The notes: generated by a model from the sequence alone, not told the origin. A stretch of 64,000 nt of DNA from Brevundimonas sp. NIBR10 (GCF_027912515.1 NZ_CP115464.1:1364001-1428000); one strand, 5' to 3'. Positions 25,259 through 35,451 are shown, counted from the stretch's first letter. Numbers and translations: made by a program.

Positions 25259-26929
25259 ATGCTGCGCGATCCATCCGTAAAATACCGCCCGTTCCCGCAG
25301 GTGGATATCCCCGACCGAACCTGGCCGTCCAAGACCATCACCAAGGCGCCGCGCTGGCTGTCGACCGACATGCGTGACGGCAACCAGGCCCTGATCGACC
25401 CGATGAACGCCGAGAAGAAGCAGCGCTTCTTCGATCTGCTGGTGAAGATCGGGATCAAGGAGATCGAGGTCGGGTTTCCCTCGGCCGGGGCGACCGAGTT
25501 CGATTTCATCCGCGGGCTGGTCGATCGCGCAGCCATCCCCGACGACGTCATGCCCCAGGTCCTGACCCAGGCGCGGGCCGACCTGATCCAGACCACTTTC
25601 GACAGCCTGGACGGTGCCAAGCAGGCCGTGGTCCACGTCTATAACGCCGTGTCGCCGGCGTGGCGGCGCATCGTGTTCGGTCTGGAGCGGCCCGACATCA
25701 AGGGCATCGCGGTGCAGGCGGCCAAATGGTTGAGGGATCAGGCTTCGGATCGTCCGAACACGGACTGGCGGTTTGAATACAGCCCCGAGACCTTCTCGAC
25801 CGCCGAACTGGATTTCTCGCTGGAGTGCTGCGAGGCGGTGATGGACGTGCTGCAGCCGACGCCGGATCGGCCGCTGATCCTGAACCTGCCGGCGACGGTC
25901 GAATGCGCCAGCCCCAACGTCTATGCCGACCAGATCGAATGGATGTGCCGCAACGTCTCGCGCCGCGACAGCGTCATCATCTCGGTGCATCCGCACAACG
26001 ACCGGGGCACGGGGGTGGCAGCCGCCGAGCTGTCGGTCATGGCCGGTGCCGACCGGGTCGAGGGCTGTCTGTTCGGCAATGGCGAGCGGACCGGCAATGT
26101 CGATCTGGTGACCCTGGCGCTCAATCTCTACACCCAGGGCGTCGATCCGGAGCTGGACTTTTCCGACATCGGCGAGGTCGTGCGCACGGTCGAATACTGC
26201 AACCAGCTGCCGGTCCATCCCCGGCATCCTTATGCGGGCGAGCTGGTGTTCACAGCCTTTTCCGGCAGTCATCAGGACGCGATCAAGAAGGGGTTCGCGG
26301 CGCAGGCGACGCGCAACGACCAGATGTGGGACGTACCCTATCTGCCCATCGATCCGGCCGATATCGGCTGTTCCTATGAGGCGGTGATCCGGGTCAACTC
26401 CCAGTCGGGGAAGGGCGGGGTGGCCTGGATCCTGGAGCAGGATCAGGGTCTGAAACTGCCCAAGCGGCTGCAGGCCGACTTCTCGCGGCCGGTGCAGACC
26501 CTGGCGGACACGCTGGGGCGCGAACTGAACGCGGCGGACATCTGGGCGGCGTTCCAGAGCGCCTATCACCTGACCGGCGATCGGCCCCTGCGCCTGATCG
26601 ACTATCAGGAGACGGCGGTGGCGGGCGGCGGGCGGACCTTCTCCGGCCGGATCACCCTGGACGGCGAGGAACGTCATGTGTCGGGGCGCGGCAACGGCTT
26701 GTTGTCCAGCGTGCTGGACGCCCTGAAGGAGGCGATAGGGCTGGATCTCGACATCGCCGACTATCAGGAGCACGCCATCGGCCAGGGCTCTGACGTGAAG
26801 GCGGCGGCCTATGTCGAGGCGCGCACCGGCGACGGGCGGACCGTGTTCGGGGTCGGGATCGATGCCGACGTGGCCACGGCCTCGGTCAAGGCGGTGCTGT
26901 CCGCAGCGATCACGGCACGCGTCAACTGA
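25259..26929 (+). CDS. leuA: 2-isopropylmalate synthase
   Basis: A 556-residue DRE-TIM metallolyase with the signature [15 protein letters not shown] near the N-terminus, [11 protein letters not shown], and the metal-binding HPHNDRGTG in the barrel. A C-terminal LeuA regulatory domain (about 430-556) supports leucine feedback. It catalyses the first committed step of leucine synthesis, condensing acetyl-CoA with 2-oxoisovalerate. Length and motifs fit the long LeuA form with HPHNDRG. AAGGAG eight bases upstream supports the ATG at 25259. The upstream leader suggests attenuation. Confidence 0.95.
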   Translation: MLRDPSVKYRPFPQVDIPDRTWPSKTITKAPRWLSTDMRDGNQALIDPMNAEKKQRFFDLLVKIGIKEIEVGFPSAGATEFDFIRGLVDRAAIPDDVMPQVLTQARADLIQTTFDSLDGAKQAVVHVYNAVSPAWRRIVFGLERPDIKGIAVQAAKWLRDQASDRPNTDWRFEYSPETFSTAELDFSLECCEAVMDVLQPTPDRPLILNLPATVECASPNVYADQIEWMCRNVSRRDSVIISVHPHNDRGTGVAAAELSVMAGADRVEGCLFGNGERTGNVDLVTLALNLYTQGVDPELDFSDIGEVVRTVEYCNQLPVHPRHPYAGELVFTAFSGSHQDAIKKGFAAQATRNDQMWDVPYLPIDPADIGCSYEAVIRVNSQSGKGGVAWILEQDQGLKLPKRLQADFSRPVQTLADTLGRELNAADIWAAFQSAYHLTGDRPLRLIDYQETAVAGGGRTFSGRITLDGEERHVSGRGNGLLSSVLDALKEAIGLDLDIADYQEHAIGQGSDVKAAAYVEARTGDGRTVFGVGIDADVATASVKAVLSAAITARVN

Positions 26930-27014
26930 TCGTTGATCACATGATGCTGCAATGCAGCAGAAAACTGATCTGCCAAGGTTGCAGAGGCCGGATGTCGGGT
27001 CCAATTGACGCCCC

Positions 27015-28289
27015 ATGACCGCAGCCCCGATCGAAGCGCCCGTTGTTCAGAAGCCCGGGTTCGTCGAGTTCGTCTGCCTGATCGCCCTGATGATGGCGCT
27101 GAATGCGCTGGCTATCGACGCCATGCTGCCGGCCCTGCCCGACATCGGCGCGGCCTTGGGGGTCGAGAATCCGAACAGCCGGCAGTGGGTCGTGACCGCC
27201 TATCTGCTCGGCTTCGGCGGAGCGCAACTGATCTATGGGCCGCTTTCCGACCGGTTCGGCCGAAAGCCCATCCTGCTGGTGGGCGTCGGCGTCTATGTGC
27301 TGTTCAGTGTCGTGGCCATGCTGGCCCCGACGTTCGAGACCCTGATTCTGGCCCGGATCGGCCAGGGCATGGGGTCGGCCGCGACGCGGGTGCTGGCGGT
27401 TTCGATCGTGCGCGACCGGTTCAGCGGACGGACCATGGCGCGGGTCATGTCGCTGAGCTTTCTGGTCTTCCTCGGCGTGCCGATCATCGCGCCGTCGCTG
27501 GGCCAGCTGATCCTGCTGGTCGCGCCGTGGGAGGGCATCTTCGGCGTCCTGGCCTTTGCCGGGGTGGCCCTGCTCATCTGGGCGACGTTGCGCCTGCCAG
27601 AGACCCTGAAGCCCGAGGATCGCCTGCCGATCCAGTTCGGCCGGGTGGCGGGTGCCTTTGGCCAGGTCATCACCAACCGCATCTCGCTGGGCTACACCCT
27701 GGCGATCACCGCGATCACGGGGGCCCTGTTCGGCTTCATCAACTCGGCGCAGCAGATCTTCTTTGATGTGTTCGAGGCACCCGCCCTGTTCACCACCATC
27801 TTCGCGGCCATCGCCGGCGGCATCGCCGTGGCGGCCATCCTGAACGCCCGGCTGGTCGAGCGGTTGGGGTCGCGTCTGATCGGCCATTCCGCCCTGATCG
27901 GCTTTACCACCATGTCGGCGATCCACGCCCTGGTCGCCCTGTCCGGGCATGAAACGATCTGGACCTTTGCCGTGCTCCAGACCCTGACCATGTTCTGCTT
28001 CGGCCTGATCGCCGGGAATTTCGGGTCGATGGCGATGGAGCCGATGGGCCATATCGCCGGCACGGCGTCGTCGCTCCAGGGCTTCTTCTCGACCATCGTC
28101 GGGTCGCTGACCGGCTTTGCCATCGGCCAGGCGTTCAACGGATCGACCGTTCCGATGACGCTGGGGTTTGCGTCCTGCGGCCTGCTGGCCCTGTGCGCCG
28201 TCCTGTTCGCCGAACGCGGCCGATTGTTCGTGGCGCGCAATGCCAAGCCGGCTGCGGGTCTCGGCGAGAGGCCGTCGCCCGCCTCTTGA
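27015..28289 (+). CDS. MFS drug-resistance transporter, Bcr/CflA type
   Basis: A 424-residue, 12-helix major facilitator protein. The first loop has the motif A variant YGPLSDRFGRKPILL, and ALAIDAMLPALPDIG in helix 1 is typical of Bcr/CflA efflux pumps. It probably exports a hydrophobic drug or metabolite by proton antiport across the inner membrane. It stands alone between leuA and the M1 aminopeptidase with an 85-base gap on the leuA side. Substrate unknown. Confidence 0.9.
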   Translation: MTAAPIEAPVVQKPGFVEFVCLIALMMALNALAIDAMLPALPDIGAALGVENPNSRQWVVTAYLLGFGGAQLIYGPLSDRFGRKPILLVGVGVYVLFSVVAMLAPTFETLILARIGQGMGSAATRVLAVSIVRDRFSGRTMARVMSLSFLVFLGVPIIAPSLGQLILLVAPWEGIFGVLAFAGVALLIWATLRLPETLKPEDRLPIQFGRVAGAFGQVITNRISLGYTLAITAITGALFGFINSAQQIFFDVFEAPALFTTIFAAIAGGIAVAAILNARLVERLGSRLIGHSALIGFTTMSAIHALVALSGHETIWTFAVLQTLTMFCFGLIAGNFGSMAMEPMGHIAGTASSLQGFFSTIVGSLTGFAIGQAFNGSTVPMTLGFASCGLLALCAVLFAERGRLFVARNAKPAAGLGERPSPAS

Positions 28290-28342
28290 TCTTTGACGAC
28301 GAACGGGTCTGAGGTCTGCGCCGTAGTTTATCGGAGCATTCC

Positions 28343-30310
28343 ATGTTGCCTCGTGCCGCCGGCCTCGTCTCTGCCCTCGCCCTGACCGCCGCCCTTTCGG
28401 TCTCCCTGGCCGCGTGCCAGCAGCCGGAGGTGAAGTCCGACATGCCGCCGCTGCCGGCCTCCGCGACCGCCCCGGTCGTGTATCCGAAGGATGTTCACTC
28501 CTACGCCCAGCCTCAGGTCGCGCGGGTCAAGCATGTCGCACTGGATCTGACCGCCGACTTCGCCACCAAGACCCTGTCGGGCACGGCGACCCTGGACGTC
28601 ACGGCCGAGCCAGGCGCGACCCAGGTCATCCTCGACACCCGCAACCTGGACATCCGATCGGTCAAGGATGCCGAAGGCAAGCCGCTGGCCTTTGCGCTCG
28701 GCACCGCCGACCCGATCCTGGGCCAACCCCTGACCGTCACCCTGCCGACCTTCACGCCCGGACAGGTCATCAAGATCGTCGTCGATTACGCTACCCGGCC
28801 CGACGCGGCGGCCCTGCAATGGCTGACCCCGGCCCAGACGGCGGGCGGCCAGCAGCCCTTCCTGTTCAGCCAGGGCCAGGCCATCCTGACCCGCACCTGG
28901 GTCCCGACCCAGGACAGCCCCGGCATCCGCCAGACCTATTCCGCGAAGATCACGGTCCCCGAGGCGCTGAAGGCGGTGATGAGCGCCGAGATGCTGACGC
29001 CGGACGGGGAGAAGGCGGCCGACGGCACGCATGCCTATCGCTTCCGCATGACCAATCCGGTGCCGCCCTATCTGATCGCGCTGGCGGTCGGCGACCTGGC
29101 CTTCGCGTCGGAAGACGGGCGTACCGGCGTCTGGACCGAGCCCAGCCGTCTCGCTGCAGCCAAGGCCGAGTTCGCCGAGGTCGGCCAGATGGTGACGGCG
29201 GCGGAAGGGCTTTACGGCCCCTATGCCTGGGGTCGCTACGACCTGCTGATCCTGCCGCCGTCCTTCCCGTTCGGCGGGATGGAGAACCCGCGCCTGACCT
29301 TCGCGACGCCGACGGTGATCGCGGGCGACAAGTCGCTGGTCAGTCTGGTCGCGCACGAACTGGCGCATTCGTGGTCCGGCAATCTGGTGACCAATGCGAC
29401 CTGGAACGAGTTCTGGCTGAATGAGGGCTTCACCACCTATTTCCAGAACCGGATCATGGAGGCGGTCTATGGCAACGACCGCGCCCAGCAGGAGCGGGTG
29501 CTGGGCTGGGATTCGCTCCAGGCCGAGCTGAAGAGCCTGCCCGAGCTGGACACCCGGCTTCACCTCGACCTGGCCGGGCGCGATCCCGACGAGGGCATGA
29601 CCGACATCGCCTATGAGAAGGGCGCGGCCTTCCTGGAGACCATCGAACGGATCGTCGGGCGCGAGCGGTTCGACGCCTGGCTGAAGGGCTATTTCGAGCG
29701 CAACGCCTTCCGCCCCATGACCTCGGCCCTGTTCCTCAAGGACATCCGCGATCATCTGGTGAAGGGGGACGGGGCGCTGGATGCGCGGCTGAAGCTGGAC
29801 GAATGGGTCTATCAGCCCGGCCTGCCCGACAATGCCGTGGCCCCGACCTCGAACGCCTTCACGGCGGTGGACACGGCGGCCAGGGCCTTCTTCGCCGATC
29901 GCGGCCCGGCCTCGGCCATCCCCTGGAGCGGCTGGAACACCCAGCAGCGGCAGCGTTTCCTCGGCTGGCGTCCGGCCAACCTGCGCGACGGTGCGGACTG
30001 GCTGACAAACCAGCAGCTGGCCGACCTGGAGAAGACTCTGAATCTGGCCAACGAGGGCAATTCGGAAGTCTTGTTCGGCTGGCTCCAGATCGCCATCGCC
30101 CACCGCTACCAGGCCGCCGTGCCCAAGCTGACCCAGTTCCTGACCTCCATGGGCCGCCGAAAGTTCGTCCTGCCGCTGTTCACCAGCCTGTGGGCCGAAG
30201 GCGACTGGGGCCGCCCCTTGGCGACGTCGATCTATGCGCGGGCCCGGCCGGGGTATCACCCGGTGACCACGGGATCGGTCGATGCGCTGGTGGGGCGGCC
30301 GGCGGCCTGA
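28343..30310 (+). CDS. M1 aminopeptidase lipoprotein (LTA4-hydrolase-like)
   Basis: A 655-residue zinc aminopeptidase with a lipoprotein signal (ALSVSLAAC). The N-terminal beta domain is followed by the substrate motif FGGMENPR (about 309-316) and the zinc site HELAHSW from residue 338, with the second Glu in NEGFTTY. The C-terminal helical repeat region resembles leukotriene A4 hydrolase. It would cleave N-terminal residues from peptides in the periplasm. The next gene starts 17 bases after its stop, so they may form an operon. Confidence 0.93.
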   Translation: MLPRAAGLVSALALTAALSVSLAACQQPEVKSDMPPLPASATAPVVYPKDVHSYAQPQVARVKHVALDLTADFATKTLSGTATLDVTAEPGATQVILDTRNLDIRSVKDAEGKPLAFALGTADPILGQPLTVTLPTFTPGQVIKIVVDYATRPDAAALQWLTPAQTAGGQQPFLFSQGQAILTRTWVPTQDSPGIRQTYSAKITVPEALKAVMSAEMLTPDGEKAADGTHAYRFRMTNPVPPYLIALAVGDLAFASEDGRTGVWTEPSRLAAAKAEFAEVGQMVTAAEGLYGPYAWGRYDLLILPPSFPFGGMENPRLTFATPTVIAGDKSLVSLVAHELAHSWSGNLVTNATWNEFWLNEGFTTYFQNRIMEAVYGNDRAQQERVLGWDSLQAELKSLPELDTRLHLDLAGRDPDEGMTDIAYEKGAAFLETIERIVGRERFDAWLKGYFERNAFRPMTSALFLKDIRDHLVKGDGALDARLKLDEWVYQPGLPDNAVAPTSNAFTAVDTAARAFFADRGPASAIPWSGWNTQQRQRFLGWRPANLRDGADWLTNQQLADLEKTLNLANEGNSEVLFGWLQIAIAHRYQAAVPKLTQFLTSMGRRKFVLPLFTSLWAEGDWGRPLATSIYARARPGYHPVTTGSVDALVGRPAA

Positions 30311-30327
30311 CGCGAGGCCTCGCGGTG

Positions 30328-31443
30328 ATGGCGCCGGTCCTGACCCGTCGTCGGCTGTCGGCCGGTCTGGTGGCGCTGGCCGCAGCGCCTGGGCTGGCGG
30401 TCGCCGACGTCGGGCCCGGCTATCAGGCCGAGGTGCTGGCTGAGGGCGTGCGGCCTGTTTCGGGGGCACCGACCTACGCGACCCTCGCCGCCGCCGTCGC
30501 CGCCGCGCCGGTCAGCGGAACCGCGCCGTTCCGGATTCTGATCCGGCGCAGCGTGATCAACGAACAGGTCGTGATCGACAGGCCCTTCGTCCATCTGGTC
30601 GGGGAGGACCGCGCAGGAACCGTCATCAGCCATCTGGCCGCATCGGGTCTGACGGCGCCCGACGGGCGCAACTGGGGCACGACGCGAACGCCGACCCTGA
30701 CGGTTCGCGCACCGGGATTTCGAGCCGAGCGGCTGACGATCGCCAATGCCTTCGACGGCTTGGCCGAGATGACGCGTCCCGGCGGTCTGCGGTCGCACGA
30801 CGGGGCCGGACCGCAGGCCGTGGCCCTGATGCTGGCGGAAGGGTCGGACCGCGCCGTGATCAGCGACTGCGACATCCTGGGCTATCAGGACACCCTGTTC
30901 GCGGACGCCGGGACGGCCCTGTTCGACCGATGCCGGATCAGCGGCAGTTATGACTTCATCTTCGGGGCCGGCCGGATCTGGTTCGAGGGTTGCGAGATCC
31001 GCTCACGACCCCGGCCCGTCGATCCAGTGGATGGCTATGTCACCGCCCCCAGCACGCCTCTGGACCAGCCGTTCGGCCTTGTGTTCCACCGATGCCGTCT
31101 GACGCGGGAGCACGGAACGGCGCGGCATTCGGTTTATCTCGGTCGGCCCTGGCGACCAACGAAGACGTTTCCGGACGGCCGCTACGGCGATCCCGATCGG
31201 GTCGGAGCCGCCACCTTCCTCGACTGCTGGATGGACGACCACATCGCGCCGGACGGCTTCACCGAGATGTGGCACACCGGCCGTGACGGCAATCCACGCA
31301 CGATGTTGCAGCCGGAGGACGCGCGGTTCGCGACCCACGGCTCGCTGGGGCCGGGTGCAGGGGCCTTCCCGCGAGGGGCGGCGCTGACTCGCGCGCAGGC
31401 CGCCGCGATCACTCGCGTGGCGGTCGTCGGCTCATTGTTCTGA
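30328..31443 (+). CDS. Secreted pectinesterase (CE8)
   Basis: The longer frame starting at 29803 overlaps the aminopeptidase; I start at the ATG at 30328, giving 371 residues with an N-terminal signal (LVALAAAPGLAVA). Pectin methylesterase signatures are visible: GYQDTLF with catalytic Asp188, GSYDFIFG with Asp209, and LGRPW at 271-275. It demethylates pectin, suggesting contact with plant material. The stop is immediately before tRNA-Leu(CAA). Confidence 0.9.
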   Translation: MAPVLTRRRLSAGLVALAAAPGLAVADVGPGYQAEVLAEGVRPVSGAPTYATLAAAVAAAPVSGTAPFRILIRRSVINEQVVIDRPFVHLVGEDRAGTVISHLAASGLTAPDGRNWGTTRTPTLTVRAPGFRAERLTIANAFDGLAEMTRPGGLRSHDGAGPQAVALMLAEGSDRAVISDCDILGYQDTLFADAGTALFDRCRISGSYDFIFGAGRIWFEGCEIRSRPRPVDPVDGYVTAPSTPLDQPFGLVFHRCRLTREHGTARHSVYLGRPWRPTKTFPDGRYGDPDRVGAATFLDCWMDDHIAPDGFTEMWHTGRDGNPRTMLQPEDARFATHGSLGPGAGAFPRGAALTRAQAAAITRVAVVGSLF

Positions 31444-31446
31444 GAG

Positions 31447-31531
31447 TGGTGCCCCGGGCCGGGGTCGAACCGGCACTCCTTTCGGAACCGGATTTTGAGT
31501 CCGGCGCGTCTACCAGTTCCACCACCGGGGC
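31447..31531 (-). tRNA. tRNA-Leu (anticodon CAA)
   Basis: Reading the minus strand, the acceptor stem GCCCCGG/CCGGGGC, a long variable arm, a GGTTCGACCCC T-arm and an encoded CCA end are all present. The anticodon loop is CTCAAAA, giving CAA, which reads UUG leucine codons. The 85-nt length is right for a class II tRNA. Confidence 0.96.
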
Positions 31532-31635
31532 CCGCGTGAAGTGTTCTTAGTGGGCTGGCGCGTGTTGCGCTACTTAGGCCGTGGAATTTTTGCGCAGCCC
31601 TTGCGTTCCATTGGGGTGTAACGCATCTGGCCCCT

Positions 31636-32601
31636 ATGTCCGACGCGTCCAGCCTGCCCGATCTCGCCATCGTCTATGAGCATCCCGAATGGTTCGTGCC
31701 GTTGTTCGCGGCGTTGGACCGGCGCGGAGTCTCCTATGTGAAGGTCCCGCTGGCGGAGCACACCTTCGATCCGGCGGCCAGTCCGGCACCGGCGAAAGTG
31801 GTCTTCTCCAGAGTGGCGATGTCGTCCTTCCTGCGCGACCCGGAACATCCGATCTTCTACGCCCAGAGCCTGTTCGAGCACTGGGGGGGGCAGGGGACGC
31901 GGGTGGTCAACGCTTCGGCCCTGCCGATCGATACGTCCAAGGCACGGCAGTTGTCGCTGATCGCGCGGCTGGGGCTGAAGGGGCCGGTGACGCGGGCGGC
32001 GCACCGTCAGGCCGACCTGCCCAAGGCCGCCGAGGGTCTGCGGTTTCCGGTCCTGGTCAAGGCCGACATCGGCGGGGCGGGCACCGGGATCGTCCGCTAT
32101 GAGACGCCGGAGGACCTTGCGGTCGCGGCGGGCGAGGGCTGGTGTCCGGCCGGGGTCAACGGCATCTCTCTGGTGCAGGAGTACGCCCCGCGTCGGGACG
32201 GCAAGGTGACGCGGGTCGAGACCCTCGGCGGCAGATTCCTCTATGCGCTGGATGTCGAGAGCCCCGGCGACGCCTTCGATCTGTGCCCCGCCGACGCCTG
32301 TCTGGTGCGGCCCGGCGCGCCGACCTTGACCATGACGCGGGTGACGCCACCGGACGAGATCATCGCGGCGGCGGAGTTGATCGCGGCGGAGGGGCGGCTG
32401 GAGATCGGGTCGGTCGAATATCTGATCGACGACCGCGACGGGTCGGTGTTGTTCTACGACATCAACGCCCTGTCGAACTTCGTGGCCAAACCCTTGGAGG
32501 TTCTGGGGTTCGAGCCTCATGACGTGCTGGTCGACTGGCTGATGGCCATCGTGGCGGAAGAGGCGGCCAAGGTCGCGGTCAACGGGAAGGCGGCGGCATG
32601 A
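31636..32601 (+). CDS. ATP-grasp ligase of unknown substrate (RimK/GshB-like)
   Basis: A 321-residue protein with an ATP-grasp fold: PVLVKADIGGAGTGIVR in the middle is the ATP-binding Lys/Gly loop, and YDINALSNF near the C-terminus is the metal-binding D-x-N motif typical of RimK and glutathione-synthetase-like ligases. It would join a carboxylate to an amine via an acyl-phosphate. The next gene, an LLM flavin oxidoreductase, overlaps its stop by four bases, so the two act together. Substrate unknown. Confidence 0.75.
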   Translation: MSDASSLPDLAIVYEHPEWFVPLFAALDRRGVSYVKVPLAEHTFDPAASPAPAKVVFSRVAMSSFLRDPEHPIFYAQSLFEHWGGQGTRVVNASALPIDTSKARQLSLIARLGLKGPVTRAAHRQADLPKAAEGLRFPVLVKADIGGAGTGIVRYETPEDLAVAAGEGWCPAGVNGISLVQEYAPRRDGKVTRVETLGGRFLYALDVESPGDAFDLCPADACLVRPGAPTLTMTRVTPPDEIIAAAELIAAEGRLEIGSVEYLIDDRDGSVLFYDINALSNFVAKPLEVLGFEPHDVLVDWLMAIVAEEAAKVAVNGKAAA

Positions 32602-33641
32602 AGTACGGATACTGGGCTCCCGTCTTCGGCGGCTGGCTGAGGAACACCAACGACGAGCCCCAGGCGTCGTGGGAGCATCTGAAGGGGATCGTCACCCGGT
32701 CCGAGGACCTGGGGTACGACCTGACCCTGATCGCCGAGCTGAACCTGAACGACATCCAAGGGATTCAAGCGCCGGCGCTGGACGCCTGGTCGAGCGCGGC
32801 GGCGCTGGCGGCGATCACCTCGACGATCGAGCTGATGGTGGCGGTGCGGCCGAACTTTCACCAGCCGGCCCTGTTCGCCAAACAGGCGGCCAACATCGAC
32901 CGGATCTCGAACGGTCGGCTGGCTCTGAACGTCGTCTCGTCCTGGTGGGCCAAGGAGGCCGAGAGCTATGGCCTGCAGTTCGATCAGCACGACGACCGCT
33001 ATGCCCGGACGACCGAGTGGCTCCAGGTGCTGGACCGGTTGTGGACCGATCCGTCCACGGATTTCGCGGGCGATTTCTACACGTTGAAGGACGCGATCGT
33101 GGAGCCCAAGCCGGTGTCGACGCCGGAGCGGCCGCGTCCGGTCATCTATGCCGGCGGCGAGTCGGAGGCGGCCAAGACGCTGATCGCCCGATACTGCGAC
33201 GCCTATGTCATGCACGGCGACGAACCGGCCGTGATCGCCGACAAGATCGCCAACATGAGGCGGCGGCGCGAGGCGTTCGGCCTGCCGCCGATGCAATACG
33301 GCATGGCGGGATACTCGATCGTTCGGGACTCGCGGGCCGAGGCCGAGGCGGAACTGGCACGGATCACGACCATCCCTGGCCTGGCCAATGGGTCGCCGCC
33401 GGCGGGGTTCGCGAACTTCGACCAGTGGCTGTCGGGAACCCAGCTGGAGCGGGAGCTGAAGATTCGCGAATACTCGGTGTCGAACCGAGGCCTTCGCCCC
33501 GGCTTCGTCGGCACGCCCGAGACCGTCCGTGAGCGGATGGACGAATTCGAGGCGGCGGGGCTCGACCTGGTCCTGCTTCAGATGTCGCCTCAGGCCGAGG
33601 AGATGGAGCGGTTTTCGGCGCAGGTGATCAGGCCGAACTGA
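32598..33641 (+). CDS. LLM-class FMN-dependent oxidoreductase (SsuD-like)
   Basis: A 347-residue TIM-barrel flavin protein with alkanesulfonate-monooxygenase features. NVVSSWWAKEAESYGL-like and the HDDRYARTTEWLQVLDRLW stretch are typical, as is PVIYAGGESEAAK. It uses reduced FMN to oxidise a small organic substrate. It is translationally coupled to the ATP-grasp gene (ATGA). Its 3' end overlaps the convergent FAH gene by 14 bases. No flavin reductase or sulfonate transporter is nearby, so sulfonate use is not assured. Confidence 0.87.
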   Translation: MKYGYWAPVFGGWLRNTNDEPQASWEHLKGIVTRSEDLGYDLTLIAELNLNDIQGIQAPALDAWSSAAALAAITSTIELMVAVRPNFHQPALFAKQAANIDRISNGRLALNVVSSWWAKEAESYGLQFDQHDDRYARTTEWLQVLDRLWTDPSTDFAGDFYTLKDAIVEPKPVSTPERPRPVIYAGGESEAAKTLIARYCDAYVMHGDEPAVIADKIANMRRRREAFGLPPMQYGMAGYSIVRDSRAEAEAELARITTIPGLANGSPPAGFANFDQWLSGTQLERELKIREYSVSNRGLRPGFVGTPETVRERMDEFEAAGLDLVLLQMSPQAEEMERFSAQVIRPN

Positions 33642-34635
33642 CCGTCTGTTCGATGGCGCCGAAGATCGAGTGGTGTTTGTCGTCCAGCATCTCGATGCGG
33701 ACGGTGTCGCCGTGTTTGAGGAAGGGGGTGCTCGGCGCACCGGTCTGGATGGTCTCGACCGTGCGGACCTCGGCGATGCAGGAATAGCCGAGGCCGCCGG
33801 CGGACACCGGCCGGCCGGGGCCACCGTCGGTGCCCTTGTTCGACACGGTGCCGGAGCCGATGACGGTGCCTGCGGTCAGGCTGCGCGTTTTGGCCAGGTG
33901 GGCGATCAGGGTGCCGAAGTCGAAGGTCATGTCGACGCCGGCGTCGGCCTTGCCGAAGTCCTGGCCGTTCAGCTGGACGGTCAGTTCGCCGTGCAGCTTG
34001 CCGTCCTTCCAGCGGTCGCCGAGCGCGTCGGGCGTGACGAAGACGGGAGACAGGGCGGAGGCGGGCTTGGACTGGACGAAGCCGAAGCCCTTGGCCAGTT
34101 CGGCGGGGATCAGGTTGCGCAAGCTGACGTCGTTGACCAGGCCGACCAGACGGATGTGGTCGAGCGCCTCGGTCGCCGAGACGCCTTGGGGCACGTCGCC
34201 GGTGACGACGACGACCTCGGCCTCCAGGTCGCAGCCCCAGCTTTCGTCGGCGAGCGGGATGGGATCGCGGGGGCTGAGGAAGGCGTCGGAGCCGCCCTGA
34301 TACATCAGGGGATCGGTCCAGAAGCTGTCGGGCATCTCGGCACCGCGGGCTTTCCGCACCAGTTCCACGTGGTTCACATAGGCCGAACCGTCCGCCCACT
34401 GATAGGCGCGGGGCAGGGGGGAGGCGGCGTCGTGTTCGTGGAACCGGCCGCGCGGAACGGCTCCGTGCTCCAGGCTCTCGGCCAGGGCCCGCAGATGGGG
34501 CTCGCACCGCTCCCAGTCGTCGAGCGCGGCCTGGAGACTGGGCGCGATCAGGAAGGCGTCGGTGAACCAGTGCAGGTCATTGGAGACGACGACGAGGCGA
34601 CCGTCACGGCCGTGCTTGAGCGAGGCGAGTTTCAT
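33628..34635 (-). CDS. Fumarylacetoacetate hydrolase family protein
   Basis: A 335-residue FAH-family enzyme. EAEVVVVTGDVP, LVNDVSLRNLIPAELAKGFGFVQ-like segments and GSGTVSNKGTDG-like Gly-rich stretches fit the fold. It probably cleaves a C-C bond or hydrolyses/decarboxylates a 2-oxoacid; fumarylacetoacetase itself is possible because hpd (tyrosine breakdown) is about 5.5 kb away, but they are not in one operon. It is convergent with the LLM gene. Confidence 0.85.
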   Translation of the reverse strand: MKLASLKHGRDGRLVVVSNDLHWFTDAFLIAPSLQAALDDWERCEPHLRALAESLEHGAVPRGRFHEHDAASPLPRAYQWADGSAYVNHVELVRKARGAEMPDSFWTDPLMYQGGSDAFLSPRDPIPLADESWGCDLEAEVVVVTGDVPQGVSATEALDHIRLVGLVNDVSLRNLIPAELAKGFGFVQSKPASALSPVFVTPDALGDRWKDGKLHGELTVQLNGQDFGKADAGVDMTFDFGTLIAHLAKTRSLTAGTVIGSGTVSNKGTDGGPGRPVSAGGLGYSCIAEVRTVETIQTGAPSTPFLKHGDTVRIEMLDDKHHSIFGAIEQTVSSA

Positions 34636-34695
34636 GGGCGGAAGGCTAGACCCGTTTTCGGGGCGGGGGAACCGGTCCGTTCGGGTGATCGACGA

Positions 34696-35451
34696 TCATT
34701 TGCCGGGCCGGGGCCGCTCCCAGACCCGCTCGCCAGACGACGACGACGGCGGCGGGGCGGTGGTCAGCTGTTTCCTGGCCTCGCGCAGATCCTTGAGGCG
34801 GGCGGGCTTGTCGCTCCAGTAGTCGGACAGGTCGTGGACGGCGGTGCGGACGGCGGCCAGCTGGGCCTTGGCGTCCAGGGGTTTGGTGTGGGCGTGGCCA
34901 TGGCCGCCCCCGTGTCCCGTGCCGTGCCCCTGAGCCGGATGAGCGTCCGCATGGGGATCGGGGGCAGCGCCTTCGGCGGGGGCGGCGTGGGTGTTCAGGA
35001 CGACGCTGCGGGCGTTGATGGTGACCTTGTTGACGCCGGTGTGGGGGTCGGCGGGGTGGTCCTTGTCGGGTTCGTGGTCGGCAGGGCCATGGCCGTCGAG
35101 CGCCTGGGTCAGGGCCTCGTGCGGGCCACCCAGACCGTGACCGATGCGCAGGACGGCCCCCAGCCGATCTTCGAGCACGGTGTTCAGGTGACGGGCGGTG
35201 ATCATGACCGAGTCGCGCGGTGCGCCGGCGGCAGCGGTGACGGCTTTCTTCACCGCGTCATAGATGGCCTGGCTGGGGTCGTCGCCGTCGCTCTTGCGCC
35301 GTCCGATCCACCAGCCGAACAGGCCGGCGAGGACCAACAGCAGGGCCACGGCCAGCAGCAGCAGGGGCGACAGGGTGAACAGGACGCCGCCGTCCTGGGG
35401 CTCATAGAAGCCGTCGACGGACTGGAACTCGCTCGGACTGGGCAATGACAC
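34696..35451 (-). CDS. Single-pass membrane protein with His-rich linker, unknown
   Basis: A 251-residue protein starting at GTG. One membrane span at about 26-48 is followed by a cytoplasmic or periplasmic domain and a Gly/His/Asp-rich linker (about 165-190, GHGTGHGGGHGHAH) that could bind metal. The C-terminus has a short helical segment (about 190-230) and a Pro/Ser tail. I do not recognise the family. It is 60 bases upstream of the FAH gene, possibly co-transcribed. Confidence 0.7.
   Translation of the reverse strand: MSLPSPSEFQSVDGFYEPQDGGVLFTLSPLLLLAVALLLVLAGLFGWWIGRRKSDGDDPSQAIYDAVKKAVTAAAGAPRDSVMITARHLNTVLEDRLGAVLRIGHGLGGPHEALTQALDGHGPADHEPDKDHPADPHTGVNKVTINARSVVLNTHAAPAEGAAPDPHADAHPAQGHGTGHGGGHGHAHTKPLDAKAQLAAVRTAVHDLSDYWSDKPARLKDLREARKQLTTAPPPSSSSGERVWERPRPGK

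Noticed and set aside
25004..27016. Long minus-strand frame across leuA (670 residues)
   Set aside because: It is the antisense shadow of leuA; composition is Arg/Gln/Asp/Gly-rich, with no domain and no good start.
28328..30469. Long minus-strand frame across the M1 aminopeptidase (713 residues)
   Set aside because: Same reason: the plus strand has clear HELAHSW and GGMEN motifs, the minus frame has none.
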